This document shows, one piece after another, positions 42,775-52,741 of a DNA stretch of 64,000 bases. The translations under genes were made by a program, and so were the position numbers. How positions within the stretch are numbered: the stretch's first letter is position 1; the number at the start of each line of letters is the position of its first letter. The notes beneath the pieces were generated by a model. It did not search any database and was not told the DNA's origin. It was given only the letters and a program-made list of their open reading frames with translations. Origin of the DNA: an uncultured Hungatella sp. (GTDB lineage Bacteria > Bacillota > Clostridia > Lachnospirales > Lachnospiraceae); contig CAJUEJ010000026.1 of assembly GCA_910585435.1 (NCBI GenBank), positions 1 to 64,000 of the forward strand. Reading direction: 5' to 3'.

Positions 42775-44850
42775 CTACAGCCTCTCCACTGTCTGCCCAT
42801 TCTTAAGCTCATCCCGCCATTTCTCCAAAAGGGTAATTCCGTTCACTGCCTTTGACCGGCTTTTTTTAATATATCCGTCCAGCTCCTCTGCCAGCTCTGT
42901 GTTGCCAAGAGGCAGCTCCTCCATCAGCTGCCGGATATGATATACTGCTATATTGGAATTTCTGGCTCCCTCTGCTGCCAGAAGCCCTTTATAATCCTTC
43001 CACCCGCAGCGTCTCATAAGCCTTAAGCCCTCTGCGGTGACCTCCTGCTTCAGTGCTTTGTCATAAAAATAAGCTCCGTACGCTTTCTGCAGGCTTTCTA
43101 TATCCGGGCGGTACAGGCGGCCTACCACTGCATCATACCGGTTTCTGTAAACCGAAAAGTTGTGTTTCCACCTGGGTTCATATTTTCCCGGACTGTCCAT
43201 CAAAAGCGGATACCATCTGGAATCCAGCCCGTCTTCCAGCCTGTGCTTCTTCCCCTGCTCCCGGTAAAGCTGGCTGGAATTGACCATATTCAACTGATAA
43301 TACCCCTTATCCTCACTGTATTCCAGCCGCTCCAGGGCCTTGAAAATACCGTCTCTGTCCCTGTCTTTTTTCGTCAGCTTCTCCCTCAGTCCAGGCTGCA
43401 GATAGACGGAAAGCTCCTCATAAGCCTTCTCCTTGGTCTTTGTCAGAAATACCATGACCCCGTAAGCCTCTGCAAATGGTTCCCTGTGTTCCCGATACAT
43501 GGTTTCCGCTACCTGGCAGAGCGCCGGATTAGGCTCTGCAATCAGTGACCTTACAAGAATATCCGGCACTTCCTCCGGAATCAGGCGGTACATGGTCTCA
43601 TAGCACCGGCACAGCTTCTCGGAATGCTTTCCCTCTGCGGCAAACCAGACAGATACCAGCTCCCGCCGCCTCTCTTCTTTTTCCGTCCGGCTGTTTAAAG
43701 CTCCCTTTTTCTTTCCGGCCTGACTGCCAGCAGCTGCTGCCTGGCCGTTCCCGGCCTGACTCCCTGCCCCTGAAGCCTGTGCCGGCCCGGCCTGATTTCC
43801 CGTTGCTGCCGCCTGGCCGTCTCCCTTTGAACCGGCTGCTCCGGCCGCCCCGACCTGACCGGCTGCCTCATACGCCTTTGCACACTGCATAAGCGCGTCC
43901 GCAATCATGTCGGAAGCCCAGTCTTTTGCTGTATTGGCCAGATAGGTGGCCGTCTGCACCGGCTTCTTTTTCATGGCCTGGCCCCAATACGCCTGGCTGT
44001 CTTCGCCATCCATGAAAGAAAGGGCATATAAAACCTGCTCCTTCATCTTCCCTGTCTCAGTCTTCAGAAGATCCAGAAGCAGTCCTTCATTGGCCTGCTC
44101 ATGGCGCAGCGCCCGGATAGCCGCCTCCTTTACCTCCTTGCTGACAGCCGTCTTCCCCACAGCCCCGTCAGCCAGCAGCTTACAATAAAATCCATTCTCC
44201 GCCCCTGCTGCCACCCTGTCCATGATCTGGATTCTTCTGGCCATCTCTCGTTTTCCATCCCCGCAAAATCCCTGTTTTAACACAGGGATAACATCCATCC
44301 CCTTTTTCTCCAGCCATCCCTGAACCATATCAGCCAGCTCCCCATAGCTGTCCCCCAGGGCCTGGACCATCAGGGATTCTATCCGGTAATCCTGAAATAA
44401 CTCCGGCGCCCCATCATGTGCATCCCGGATAACAGCATATCTTCCGCCTCCGGTCCCTTTAAATGCCTCCACCACAGGTGCCATTACACTGTAAGGAAAA
44501 TTTTTATATTCCCTGCCTTCCCCTCCGGCCATCCTCTGCCCGCCTGGCTCCGGTCTGTCCCTGTCCTCCCGTTGCATTTCCCCCTCTGTCTGAAGGCCTC
44601 CCTGAGTAACGCAGACCGCATCCACCAGAGACAGTGTATCCAGCAAAAGTCCCTCCCTGTCCTGGCACTCCTCGCCCAAAAGCTTCTGACAGGACACATA
44701 AATTTTTTTTAACACCGGGGAAACAGTAGCCAAAGGAGCTGTCTGCTCCACAGCCCGCTTCAGCCGGAAATCCTCCTGGATTAAATTCACGCCGGCAATC
44801 ACCGCCGTCTCCAGCCGATCCTTCAATTCATACACCGCATTCAGATTCAT
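42775..44850 (-). CDS. HEAT-like helical protein (DUF5691-like) of the MoxR/VWA locus
   Basis: A 691-residue, mostly helical protein. Repeated helix pairs (KEVKEAAIRALRHEQANEGL, MKEQVLYALSFMDGEDSQAY) suggest a HEAT-type scaffold. A low-complexity linker of about 60 residues, rich in Ala, Gly and Gln (several GSQAG/GQAAA units), separates the two halves at about 330-395. The position between SWIM and MoxR genes matches DUF5691-type proteins in similar loci of other bacteria. The start is the ATG after GAGGTGCGGTGT; a GTG three codons earlier is possible. Function unknown. Confidence 0.65.
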   Translation of the reverse strand: MNLNAVYELKDRLETAVIAGVNLIQEDFRLKRAVEQTAPLATVSPVLKKIYVSCQKLLGEECQDREGLLLDTLSLVDAVCVTQGGLQTEGEMQREDRDRPEPGGQRMAGGEGREYKNFPYSVMAPVVEAFKGTGGGRYAVIRDAHDGAPELFQDYRIESLMVQALGDSYGELADMVQGWLEKKGMDVIPVLKQGFCGDGKREMARRIQIMDRVAAGAENGFYCKLLADGAVGKTAVSKEVKEAAIRALRHEQANEGLLLDLLKTETGKMKEQVLYALSFMDGEDSQAYWGQAMKKKPVQTATYLANTAKDWASDMIADALMQCAKAYEAAGQVGAAGAAGSKGDGQAAATGNQAGPAQASGAGSQAGNGQAAAAGSQAGKKKGALNSRTEKEERRRELVSVWFAAEGKHSEKLCRCYETMYRLIPEEVPDILVRSLIAEPNPALCQVAETMYREHREPFAEAYGVMVFLTKTKEKAYEELSVYLQPGLREKLTKKDRDRDGIFKALERLEYSEDKGYYQLNMVNSSQLYREQGKKHRLEDGLDSRWYPLLMDSPGKYEPRWKHNFSVYRNRYDAVVGRLYRPDIESLQKAYGAYFYDKALKQEVTAEGLRLMRRCGWKDYKGLLAAEGARNSNIAVYHIRQLMEELPLGNTELAEELDGYIKKSRSKAVNGITLLEKWRDELKNGQTVERL

Positions 44851-45043
44851 ACACCGCACCTCGTATCCATATGTTGAGTACTCTATGTCTCGGCACGCAA
44901 CGTTTCACGTCGCCTGCCGGCTTGTCAAACCCCATTCCGATTATAAAACCCTGCTTCCGTTTCAGACATGCTCCAGTACCGGACTGCCAAAACAGCAGGC
45001 ACCCACTTCACCGGGATTTCCACACTACAGCTTTATGACAGCG

Positions 45044-46537
45044 CTAATACAGAAGACGGATAATCCCCTTGTCTGTCACCACACTGAGAGGCGCCATACA
45101 CATGGAATGATCCTTCCCATCATAGTAGACAAGCCCGAATAATACCTGTTCTTTTAGCTGTTCCCTGTCCGGAAGCTCACACAGCATAGCCAGACAGAGC
45201 TTTTCCTCCTCATTTCTTCCCCGAAGCTCCAGCCGTTTTCCATTTACATCTTCCACCACCCAAAAGCTTCTGTCCCCTGTCTGTACCATGCCGATCTGCC
45301 GGTACGCCACCATCATGGCACAGAAATCATCTGACAGAATATTTTTAATCTGGTTTTTAGCTGTCTTCACCGCCCCGGCAATATCCTGACAGGCCAGTGA
45401 CTTCACCTTCTTATAAATCTCTTCCCCTGGCTCTCTATACTCCGCCGCCTCCCAGCGCACTCTCCTGTTTAATTCCCCCGGATAGCAGGAAAGCACCGGT
45501 ATATGCAGCAATGCAAAACAGGAATCTTCCTGCTTTATGTATTTTAACGCCTTCACCGGACGATAATTGCAGGTGGAATAAATCTCTCCCGTGTCCACAT
45601 CTGCCCAATATCCAAGGTCAATAAACTCTTTCCCCGCCTGGCGGTACACCACCTGAAAAGACAGCTGCAAAAGACAGGCATTCTCCTTCTTAAGTCCCAG
45701 TGCATTCAGCTGATCTAATTTCCAGATGCCTCCCAGCTCCTCATAGAGAATGTCATCGTCTGCCTCCGGCGTATCATTCTCCAGCTTTTCTGTCAGATAT
45801 ACCCTGGCCTTTTTGCACAGGCCCCGAAGCTTTTTCAGCACTTCCACAGCTGCCCTGTAGTGATCTCCGTCCTGATCCTTCTGAAATTCCTCCATCTCCA
45901 GAATCAGCTGATTCAGGTACAGCTGCGGCCCTGGCAGATAGTAATCACCCAGCTGCTTTGCCAGATCCCGGTAAGTCTTTAAAGACACGCTTCCCATGGT
46001 AGAAAGCCCTGACCTCATCAGCCCATAGACCAGATCTTCTGTCATTTCCAGGCCTTCCAGCTGTTTTTTAATCTTCTTGGATTTTGCAGCTTTGCCGGCC
46101 TTCTGACGCCTGGCCGCTTTTTTGGCCTCCTCCTCTGATGCTTCCTTCCCTTCTGATTCTTCCGTTCCCGAACCCTTTTCGTCTGCAGCCTCTTTCTTCG
46201 CCTTCTTCTCCCGTTTCTTCAAAATATCCTCCGGAATCTCCCCGACCCCGAATTCCTTTTTCAGAAAAATCTCGAATAACAGCGCCAGGCTGTGCTTGCA
46301 CGGAAACTGCCTGCTGGGGCAGCTGCACCGGAATACAGGGGAAGCCTCCTCCACAAAATCTGCCGACACCACATAATTGGATTTCCCGCTGCCCTTGCAC
46401 TCCCCCATATAGAAGGTGTCATCCGCTGAACGCATATGGGATACAAACCCTCCTCCGGATGAAATCTTCCTGGCATTGGCTACCGCGTTGGGATTCGGCG
46501 CATAGGCAATAATCTGCTGTTCCGTAATCGTCCTCAT
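45044..46537 (-). CDS. SWIM zinc finger protein, first gene of the MoxR/DUF5682/VWA locus
   Basis: A 497-residue protein. The SWIM motif FRCSCPSRQFPCKH (about residues 69-82) binds zinc in the C-x-C...C-x-H pattern. A highly charged Lys/Glu/Ala segment (about 105-160) follows, probably a coiled coil or disordered linker, then a large domain with VVYRQAGKEFIDLGYWADVD. SWIM proteins of this kind are conserved beside MoxR, DUF5682 and VWA genes. The start follows GGAGGATATGTAAAGT. There are 190 bases between this gene and the next. Confidence 0.88.
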   Translation of the reverse strand: MRTITEQQIIAYAPNPNAVANARKISSGGGFVSHMRSADDTFYMGECKGSGKSNYVVSADFVEEASPVFRCSCPSRQFPCKHSLALLFEIFLKKEFGVGEIPEDILKKREKKAKKEAADEKGSGTEESEGKEASEEEAKKAARRQKAGKAAKSKKIKKQLEGLEMTEDLVYGLMRSGLSTMGSVSLKTYRDLAKQLGDYYLPGPQLYLNQLILEMEEFQKDQDGDHYRAAVEVLKKLRGLCKKARVYLTEKLENDTPEADDDILYEELGGIWKLDQLNALGLKKENACLLQLSFQVVYRQAGKEFIDLGYWADVDTGEIYSTCNYRPVKALKYIKQEDSCFALLHIPVLSCYPGELNRRVRWEAAEYREPGEEIYKKVKSLACQDIAGAVKTAKNQIKNILSDDFCAMMVAYRQIGMVQTGDRSFWVVEDVNGKRLELRGRNEEEKLCLAMLCELPDREQLKEQVLFGLVYYDGKDHSMCMAPLSVVTDKGIIRLLY

Positions 46538-46635
46538 ACTTTACATATCCTCCTCTGGCAACCGCAATGTTTACTAAATACTATCATATCACCATTCCTT
46601 TCCATAAGCCACTACTAAATTTCTGTTAAAACCCT

Positions 46636-46664
46636 TTGACTACCGGTAAAAATCCACGTATAAT
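46636..46664 (+). promoter_or_regulatory. Promoter for glgX-carB
   Basis: TTGACT (46636-46641) and TATAAT (46659-46664) are 17 nt apart. The TTG start codon is 55 nt downstream. Confidence 0.8.
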
Positions 46665-46718
46665 AGCCATGGAGTAAAATCCAGTTACCAATTACATTAA
46701 TACGAGGAGGTTTATCTA

Positions 46719-48848
46719 TTGAAATTTTATAATCAAAAATTTACGCTGGACTACCCCGTATCAATCTCTCCCGTGGCGGAGATCGCCGGTTTCCCGGTCT
46801 GCCCTGGCCTGTTTGATGTCAACGGAGCCATGTGCCTTTCCGACGGTGTTAATTTTACGATCCACACCCACCACGGAACTTACTGTGAGCTTCTGCTGTT
46901 CCATCACAGAGAAGAAGAACCCTATGCAGTTCTTCCTTTTCCTGACGCCTACAAAATCGGCGATGTCTATTCCATGATCGTATTCGGTCTGAATATTGAG
47001 GAATTTGAATATGCATACCGAATTGACGGTCCTTATATGCCTGAAAAAGGCCTTTTATTTAATAAACGAAATATTCTTCTGGATCCTTATGCAAGGGCTG
47101 TTGCCAGCCAGCGGGTATGGGGCGAGAAAAAAAGCGGCTCTTACCTGGCCCGGGTGGTAAAAAACACCTTCGATTGGGGGGATGCCCCCCAGTCCTCCCG
47201 CGAACTAAGCGACCTGGTTATCTATGAGCTTCATGTAAGGGGCTATACCCGCCATGAATCCTCCGGAGTCACTCACAAGGGAACATTCTCCGGCTTAAAA
47301 GAGAAGATTCCTTATTTAAAGGAGCTGGGAATCAATGCGGTGGAGATGATGCCTGTCTTCGAGTTTGACGAAACCATGAATTCCCGGACTGTAGACGGCA
47401 AGACCCTCCTGGAGTACTGGGGCTACAACTCTGTAAGCTTTTTCGCTCCCAATACCAGTTATGCATCCTCCCCGGAATACAACCAGGAGGGAAACGAATT
47501 AAAGGAGCTGATCAAAGCTCTTCATGACAATGGTATCGAAGTCATCCTGGATGTGGTCTTCAACCACACTGCCGAGGGAAACGAACTGGGCCCCACCTTC
47601 TGTTTCAAGGGATTTGACAACAAAATCTATTATATGCTGACGCCCAACGGAAATTACTACAATTTCAGCGGCTGCGGCAATACCTTAAACTGCAATCATC
47701 CCATTGTCCAGCAGCTGATTCTGGAATGTCTCCGCTACTGGACGGTAAGCTACCGGGTGGACGGTTTCCGCTTTGACCTTGCCAGTATCCTGGGAAGGAA
47801 TGAGGACGGCTCCCCCATGAACAACCCGCCTCTGCTGCGGAGCCTGGCCTATGACCCGGTCTTAAGCAGAGTCAAGCTTATCGCCGAGGCCTGGGATGCC
47901 GGCGGCATGTACCAGGTAGGGCATTTCCCCGCCAGCAAGCGGTGGGCTGAGTGGAACGGACGGTACCGGGACGCTGTCCGCGGATTTCTCAAGGGGGAAA
48001 ACTGGGAGGCACAGGCAGCTGCCTGGAGCATCTCTGGTTCCGATGATCTGTATGGCGGGTATTTTAATGATCATGATGACTATGACGGATATAATTCCTG
48101 TGTAAACTTTTTAACCTGCCACGATGGCTTCACTCTCTACGACCTGTATTCCTACAATCAGAAGCACAACGAGGCCAACGGCTGGAACAATACGGACGGC
48201 TCCGACGACAACCGCAGCTGGAACTGTGGAGCAGAAGGGGAGACCGATGATCCCCAGGTTCTGAGCCTTCGTTTCCGCATGATGCGGAATGCCTGTGCCG
48301 TGCTTATGTGCAGCCGGGGTACTCCCATGTTCCTGGCCGGAGACGAATTCGGCAACACCCAGTACGGCAACAACAACAGCTACTGCCAGGACAATGAGAT
48401 CTCCTGGCTGGACTGGAGTTTCCTTGAGAAAAACCGGGATCTGTTTGAATTTTTCAAGTTTATGATCCACTACAGGCATAAACACCCGGTTATCCGCAAG
48501 AAGCTTCCCGATGCGGTCTGCGGAATGGATCCCATCCATGTCCATGACCTGATGGCAGAAAAAGTGTTCATTTCCAGAGATGCCAGAACTTTTTCCATCA
48601 GCTTCTGCGGATATGACAGAGAGAAAGGCCACGATGATATCGTGTATATGTCCATCAACAGCCATTGGGAGGATGTGGCCATTACCCTTCCTGCCCTTTC
48701 CCACCACGGCGCATGGTATTTAAGCGTCAACACCTACGGCGACGGACAGGGGCGCTATTTCTACAACGAAAACGAAGAGGTGCGGATCGACGGTTCCTTT
48801 GTTCTGCGCCCCCGTTCTGTGGCGGTATTCACCGGACGGCCATTTTAA
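46719..48848 (+). CDS. glgX: Glycogen debranching enzyme (GlgX/isoamylase type, GH13)
   Basis: A 709-residue alpha-amylase-family protein that hydrolyses alpha-1,6 branches of glycogen or limit dextrins. An N-terminal CBM48-like domain is followed by the GH13 barrel: DVVFNHTAEGN (region I), YRVDGFRFDLASILG (region II, nucleophile Asp), LIAEAWDAGG (region III, acid/base Glu), and FLTCHDGFTL (region IV). The start is a TTG eight bases after GAGGAGG. Downstream, carB starts after 34 bases with no promoter seen, so the two are probably co-transcribed. Confidence 0.92.
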   Translation: MKFYNQKFTLDYPVSISPVAEIAGFPVCPGLFDVNGAMCLSDGVNFTIHTHHGTYCELLLFHHREEEPYAVLPFPDAYKIGDVYSMIVFGLNIEEFEYAYRIDGPYMPEKGLLFNKRNILLDPYARAVASQRVWGEKKSGSYLARVVKNTFDWGDAPQSSRELSDLVIYELHVRGYTRHESSGVTHKGTFSGLKEKIPYLKELGINAVEMMPVFEFDETMNSRTVDGKTLLEYWGYNSVSFFAPNTSYASSPEYNQEGNELKELIKALHDNGIEVILDVVFNHTAEGNELGPTFCFKGFDNKIYYMLTPNGNYYNFSGCGNTLNCNHPIVQQLILECLRYWTVSYRVDGFRFDLASILGRNEDGSPMNNPPLLRSLAYDPVLSRVKLIAEAWDAGGMYQVGHFPASKRWAEWNGRYRDAVRGFLKGENWEAQAAAWSISGSDDLYGGYFNDHDDYDGYNSCVNFLTCHDGFTLYDLYSYNQKHNEANGWNNTDGSDDNRSWNCGAEGETDDPQVLSLRFRMMRNACAVLMCSRGTPMFLAGDEFGNTQYGNNNSYCQDNEISWLDWSFLEKNRDLFEFFKFMIHYRHKHPVIRKKLPDAVCGMDPIHVHDLMAEKVFISRDARTFSISFCGYDREKGHDDIVYMSINSHWEDVAITLPALSHHGAWYLSVNTYGDGQGRYFYNENEEVRIDGSFVLRPRSVAVFTGRPF

Positions 48849-48882
48849 TGAGGACATATTAACAAACAAGGAGGACATTTGT

Positions 48883-51800
48883 ATGCCAAAAAGAACTGAT
48901 ATCCAAAAAATACTGATCATCGGGTCCGGTCCTATTATCATCGGACAGGCCTGTGAGTTTGACTATTCCGGCACACAGGCCTGCAAGGCTTTAAAAAAAT
49001 TAGGTTACAAAATCGTACTGGTCAACTCCAATCCGGCCACAATCATGACAGATCCTGAAACAGCGGATGTAACCTATATCGAGCCGTTAAATGTGGAACG
49101 GCTGGAACAGGTTATCGCCAAAGAGCGCCCGGATGCCCTTCTGCCCAACTTAGGCGGCCAGTCAGGACTGAATCTGTGTTCAGAATTATATAAAGAAGGC
49201 ATACTGGATAAATATCATGTACAGGTTATCGGCGTACAGGTAGATGCCATCGAAAGAGGTGAGGACAGAATCGAATTTAAAAAGGCCATGAATGCCCTGG
49301 GCATCGAGATGGCCCGCAGTGAAGTGGCCTATTCCGTAGATCAGGCCCTGGAGATTGCAGACACTCTGGGATATCCGGTGGTTCTCCGCCCTGCCTATAC
49401 CATGGGCGGCGCAGGCGGCGGCCTTGTGTACAACCGGGACGAGCTAAAGACCGTGTGTGCCAGAGGCCTGCAGGCCAGCCTGGTAGGTCAGGTTCTGGTG
49501 GAAGAGTCCATCCTTGGATGGGAGGAGCTGGAGCTGGAGGTAGTCCGTGACTCCGAGGGCAATATGATCACTGTGTGCTTCATCGAAAATATTGATCCTC
49601 TGGGTGTCCATACCGGGGATTCCTTCTGCTCCGCTCCCATGCTGACTATCTCAGAAGAGTGCCAGAAACGGCTTCAGGAGCAGGCTTATCGGATTGTGGA
49701 TTCCGTCCAGGTCATCGGCGGCACCAACGTACAGTTTGCCCATGATCCGGTGAGCGACCGGATTATCGTCATTGAGATCAATCCCCGTACCTCCCGCTCC
49801 TCTGCCCTGGCATCCAAAGCCACAGGCTTTCCTATCGCCCTGGTGTCTGCCATGCTGGCTGCCGGGCTGACTTTAAAGGACATTCCCTGTGGCAAATACG
49901 GCACACTGGATCGATATGTACCTGACGGAGATTACGTGGTAATCAAATTTGCACGCTGGGCTTTCGAGAAATTCAAAGGCGTGGAGGACAAGCTGGGAAC
50001 CCAGATGAGGGCTGTAGGCGAAGTCATGAGCATCGGAAAGACCTACAAGGAAGCGTTCCAGAAAGCCATCCGCAGCCTGGAGACAGGCCGCTACGGCCTG
50101 GGGCATGCAGCAGGCTTTGACACAAAGACGAAAGAGCAGCTTCTGAAAATGCTGATTACTCCCTCCAGCGAGCGCCATTTCATCATGTATGAGGCATTGA
50201 GAAAAGGGGCTTCCGTCGACCAGATCCATCAGATCACCAAGGTAAAAACCTGGTTTATTGAACAGATGAAGGAACTGGTGGAGGAGGAAGAGGCCCTCCT
50301 TAAATACCAGGGCTCCCTGCCTTCTGACGAGATGCTGACAGCTGCCAAGAAGGACGGCTTCTCTGATAAATATTTAAGCCAGCTGCTTCAGATCCCGGAG
50401 GAGCAGATCCGCAACCGCCGCATCCGCTTAGGCGTGGAGGAAGCCTGGGAAGGCGTTCACGTAAGCGGTACCAAAGACAGCGCTTACTACTACTCCACCT
50501 ACAATGCTGCCGACAAGAACCCGGTCCGCACAGACAAGCCTAAAGTCATGATCTTAGGCGGCGGCCCCAACCGGATCGGACAGGGTATTGAATTTGACTA
50601 TTGCTGCGTCCATGCGTCCCTGGCTCTTAAAAAGCTGGGCTTTGAGACCATTATCGTCAACTGTAATCCTGAGACCGTGTCCACGGACTACGACACCTCT
50701 GATAAGCTTTATTTTGAGCCGCTGACACTGGAGGATGTATTAAGCATCTATAAAAAAGAAAAGCCTCTGGGGGTCATCGCCCAGTTCGGCGGGCAGACAC
50801 CTTTAAATCTGGCCTCTGACCTGGAGAAAAACGGCGTAAAGATCCTGGGAACTTCTCCTTCTGTCATCGACCTGGCTGAGGATCGGGATCTGTTCCGCGC
50901 CATGATGGAGAAGCTGGAAATCCCTATGCCGGAATCCGGCATGGCCACCACCGTAGAGGAAGCTACGGCCATTGCAGAACGCATCGGTTATCCGGTTATG
51001 GTTCGTCCTTCCTATGTCCTGGGCGGCCGGGGCATGGAGGTGGTCTATGACGAAGAAAGCATGACCGGCTACATGAAGGCAGCCGTAGGCGTGACACCGG
51101 ATCGCCCCATTCTCATTGACCGTTTCCTGAATCATGCCATGGAGTGTGAGGCCGACGCCATCAGCGACGGCACCCACGCATTTGTCCCTGCCGTTATGGA
51201 GCATATTGAGCTGGCCGGAGTCCATTCCGGTGATTCCGCCTGCATTATTCCTTCGGTTCATATTTCTCCTGAAAATGTGGAGGTTATCAAGGAATACACC
51301 CGAAAGATTGCGGAGGAAATGCACGTAAAAGGCCTGATGAACATGCAGTATGCCATCGAAAACGGCAAGGTCTACGTGCTGGAAGCCAACCCGAGAGCCT
51401 CCCGCACCGTACCTCTGGTATCCAAGGTCTGCAATATCCGCATGGTGCCTCTGGCTACGGAAATCATTACCTCTGAACTGACCGGACAGCCGTCCCCGGT
51501 TTCCGGCTTAAAGGAACAGGTGATTCCAAACTATGGCGTGAAAGAAGCTGTGTTCCCCTTTAACATGTTCCAGGAGGTAGATCCGATTCTGGGGCCGGAG
51601 ATGCGATCCACCGGCGAGGTTCTGGGACTGTCCCCGTCCTACGGCGAAGCCTTCTATAAGGCTCAGGAGGCTGCTCAGTCCAAGCTTCCCTTAAGCGGTA
51701 CAGTGCTGATTTCCGTAAACAGAAAAGATAAACCAGAGGTAGTGGATGTAGCACAAAGCTTCCACAAAGACGGCTTCAAAATTATCGCCACCGGCCGCAC

Positions 51801-52110
51801 CTATGAGCTGATTGCCCAGGCCGGCATTCCGGTAAACCGTGTAAACAAGCTTTATGAGGGCCGGCCCAATATTCTGGATATGATCACCAACGGAGATATC
51901 CAGCTGATTGTCAACTCCCCTTCTGGCAAGGAAAGTGTCCACGACGACAGTTACTTAAGGAAAAGCGCCATCAAGGCAAAGATTCCTTACATGACTACCA
52001 TGGCCGCCGCCAAGGCAACAGCCAAAGGCATCCGGTATGTGAAGGAACACGGGCAGGGGCAGGTAAAATCCTTACAGGAGCTGCACAAAGAGATTCATGA
52101 CAAAGACTGA
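48883..52110 (+). CDS. carB: Carbamoyl phosphate synthase large subunit
   Basis: A 1075-residue CarB. Both ATP-grasp halves are visible: the first begins KILIIGSGPIIIGQACEFDY and the second KVMILGGGPNRIGQGIEFDY. The C-terminal MGS-like allosteric domain (VLISVNRKDKPEVVDVAQSF ... FKIIATGRTYELI) is complete. It makes carbamoyl phosphate from bicarbonate, ammonia and ATP for pyrimidines and arginine. The start follows AAGGAGGACATTTGT. The small subunit gene carA is not adjacent, which is unusual; it must lie elsewhere. Confidence 0.96.
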   Translation: MPKRTDIQKILIIGSGPIIIGQACEFDYSGTQACKALKKLGYKIVLVNSNPATIMTDPETADVTYIEPLNVERLEQVIAKERPDALLPNLGGQSGLNLCSELYKEGILDKYHVQVIGVQVDAIERGEDRIEFKKAMNALGIEMARSEVAYSVDQALEIADTLGYPVVLRPAYTMGGAGGGLVYNRDELKTVCARGLQASLVGQVLVEESILGWEELELEVVRDSEGNMITVCFIENIDPLGVHTGDSFCSAPMLTISEECQKRLQEQAYRIVDSVQVIGGTNVQFAHDPVSDRIIVIEINPRTSRSSALASKATGFPIALVSAMLAAGLTLKDIPCGKYGTLDRYVPDGDYVVIKFARWAFEKFKGVEDKLGTQMRAVGEVMSIGKTYKEAFQKAIRSLETGRYGLGHAAGFDTKTKEQLLKMLITPSSERHFIMYEALRKGASVDQIHQITKVKTWFIEQMKELVEEEEALLKYQGSLPSDEMLTAAKKDGFSDKYLSQLLQIPEEQIRNRRIRLGVEEAWEGVHVSGTKDSAYYYSTYNAADKNPVRTDKPKVMILGGGPNRIGQGIEFDYCCVHASLALKKLGFETIIVNCNPETVSTDYDTSDKLYFEPLTLEDVLSIYKKEKPLGVIAQFGGQTPLNLASDLEKNGVKILGTSPSVIDLAEDRDLFRAMMEKLEIPMPESGMATTVEEATAIAERIGYPVMVRPSYVLGGRGMEVVYDEESMTGYMKAAVGVTPDRPILIDRFLNHAMECEADAISDGTHAFVPAVMEHIELAGVHSGDSACIIPSVHISPENVEVIKEYTRKIAEEMHVKGLMNMQYAIENGKVYVLEANPRASRTVPLVSKVCNIRMVPLATEIITSELTGQPSPVSGLKEQVIPNYGVKEAVFPFNMFQEVDPILGPEMRSTGEVLGLSPSYGEAFYKAQEAAQSKLPLSGTVLISVNRKDKPEVVDVAQSFHKDGFKIIATGRTYELIAQAGIPVNRVNKLYEGRPNILDMITNGDIQLIVNSPSGKESVHDDSYLRKSAIKAKIPYMTTMAAAKATAKGIRYVKEHGQGQVKSLQELHKEIHDKD

Positions 52111-52160
52111 TCCGCCACAGGCAGAGCAGAACTCCACGGATATGCAGGAATATAAATGTA

Positions 52161-52222
52161 AAAAGGCCCGGCAGTATAAAAGGCACTGAGATAGTCAGTG
52201 CCTGTGTACTGCCGGGCTTTAT
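52161..52222 (+). terminator. Compound terminator hairpin after carB
   Basis: An outer stem (CCCGGCAGTA 52167-52176 with TACTGCCGGG 52207-52216) encloses an inner stem (GGCACTGA 52182-52189 with TCAGTGCC 52195-52202). It is followed by CTTTATAAT. Confidence 0.8.
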
Positions 52223-52279
52223 AATATTCCGCGTGTTTGCCTTGCCGCTTGCGTCATCCATTTCTGCCTGAAAGATTCC

Positions 52280-52615
52280 CTATATCTTCTCGTAACGCTC
52301 CACGTCGATGACAAAGATGGTGGCGCCGCCTAACTCTACGGTCATCGGCATCATCATATACCCCGCTGAAACGGAGGAAATATTAGGTGCAGGAACGCTG
52401 CATGTGATTTTCTGTCTCTTTCCGCAGGTATCTTTGATCAGGTGAATGGCATCATCCACTTTTTCTGCCTCTGTACCGATCATCAATGTAACATTCCCTT
52501 TTTTCAGGAAACCTCCCGTAGTAGCCAAACGGGTTACACTGAACTGATGCTCATTTAATACATCCGTCACTCTGGTACCGTCATCGGAACTAACAATAGC
52601 ATAAATAATCTTCAT
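52280..52615 (-). CDS. darA: Cyclic-di-AMP receptor (DarA/PstA, PII-like)
   Basis: A 111-residue PII-like trimeric signal protein. It shows MKIIYAIVSSDDGTRVTDVL, the c-di-AMP contact loop TTGGFLKKGNVTLMIG, and the C-terminal GGATIFVIDVERYEKI typical of DarA. It senses c-di-AMP in Firmicutes; downstream targets are poorly defined. The gene appears monocistronic, with a binding site (AGGTGCAGAG) before the ATG. Confidence 0.93.
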   Translation of the reverse strand: MKIIYAIVSSDDGTRVTDVLNEHQFSVTRLATTGGFLKKGNVTLMIGTEAEKVDDAIHLIKDTCGKRQKITCSVPAPNISSVSAGYMMMPMTVELGGATIFVIDVERYEKI

Positions 52616-52741
52616 ACTCTCTGCACCTCGCTTTTCATTTTACTGTTAATTTCTTGAACCCTTGCTGCAGGTCTGCGCACCTGCTGCACTGACCGTACAG
52701 CGCCAAAATACCCGCTTTTGGCATTTTGTATGCATGGGTAT

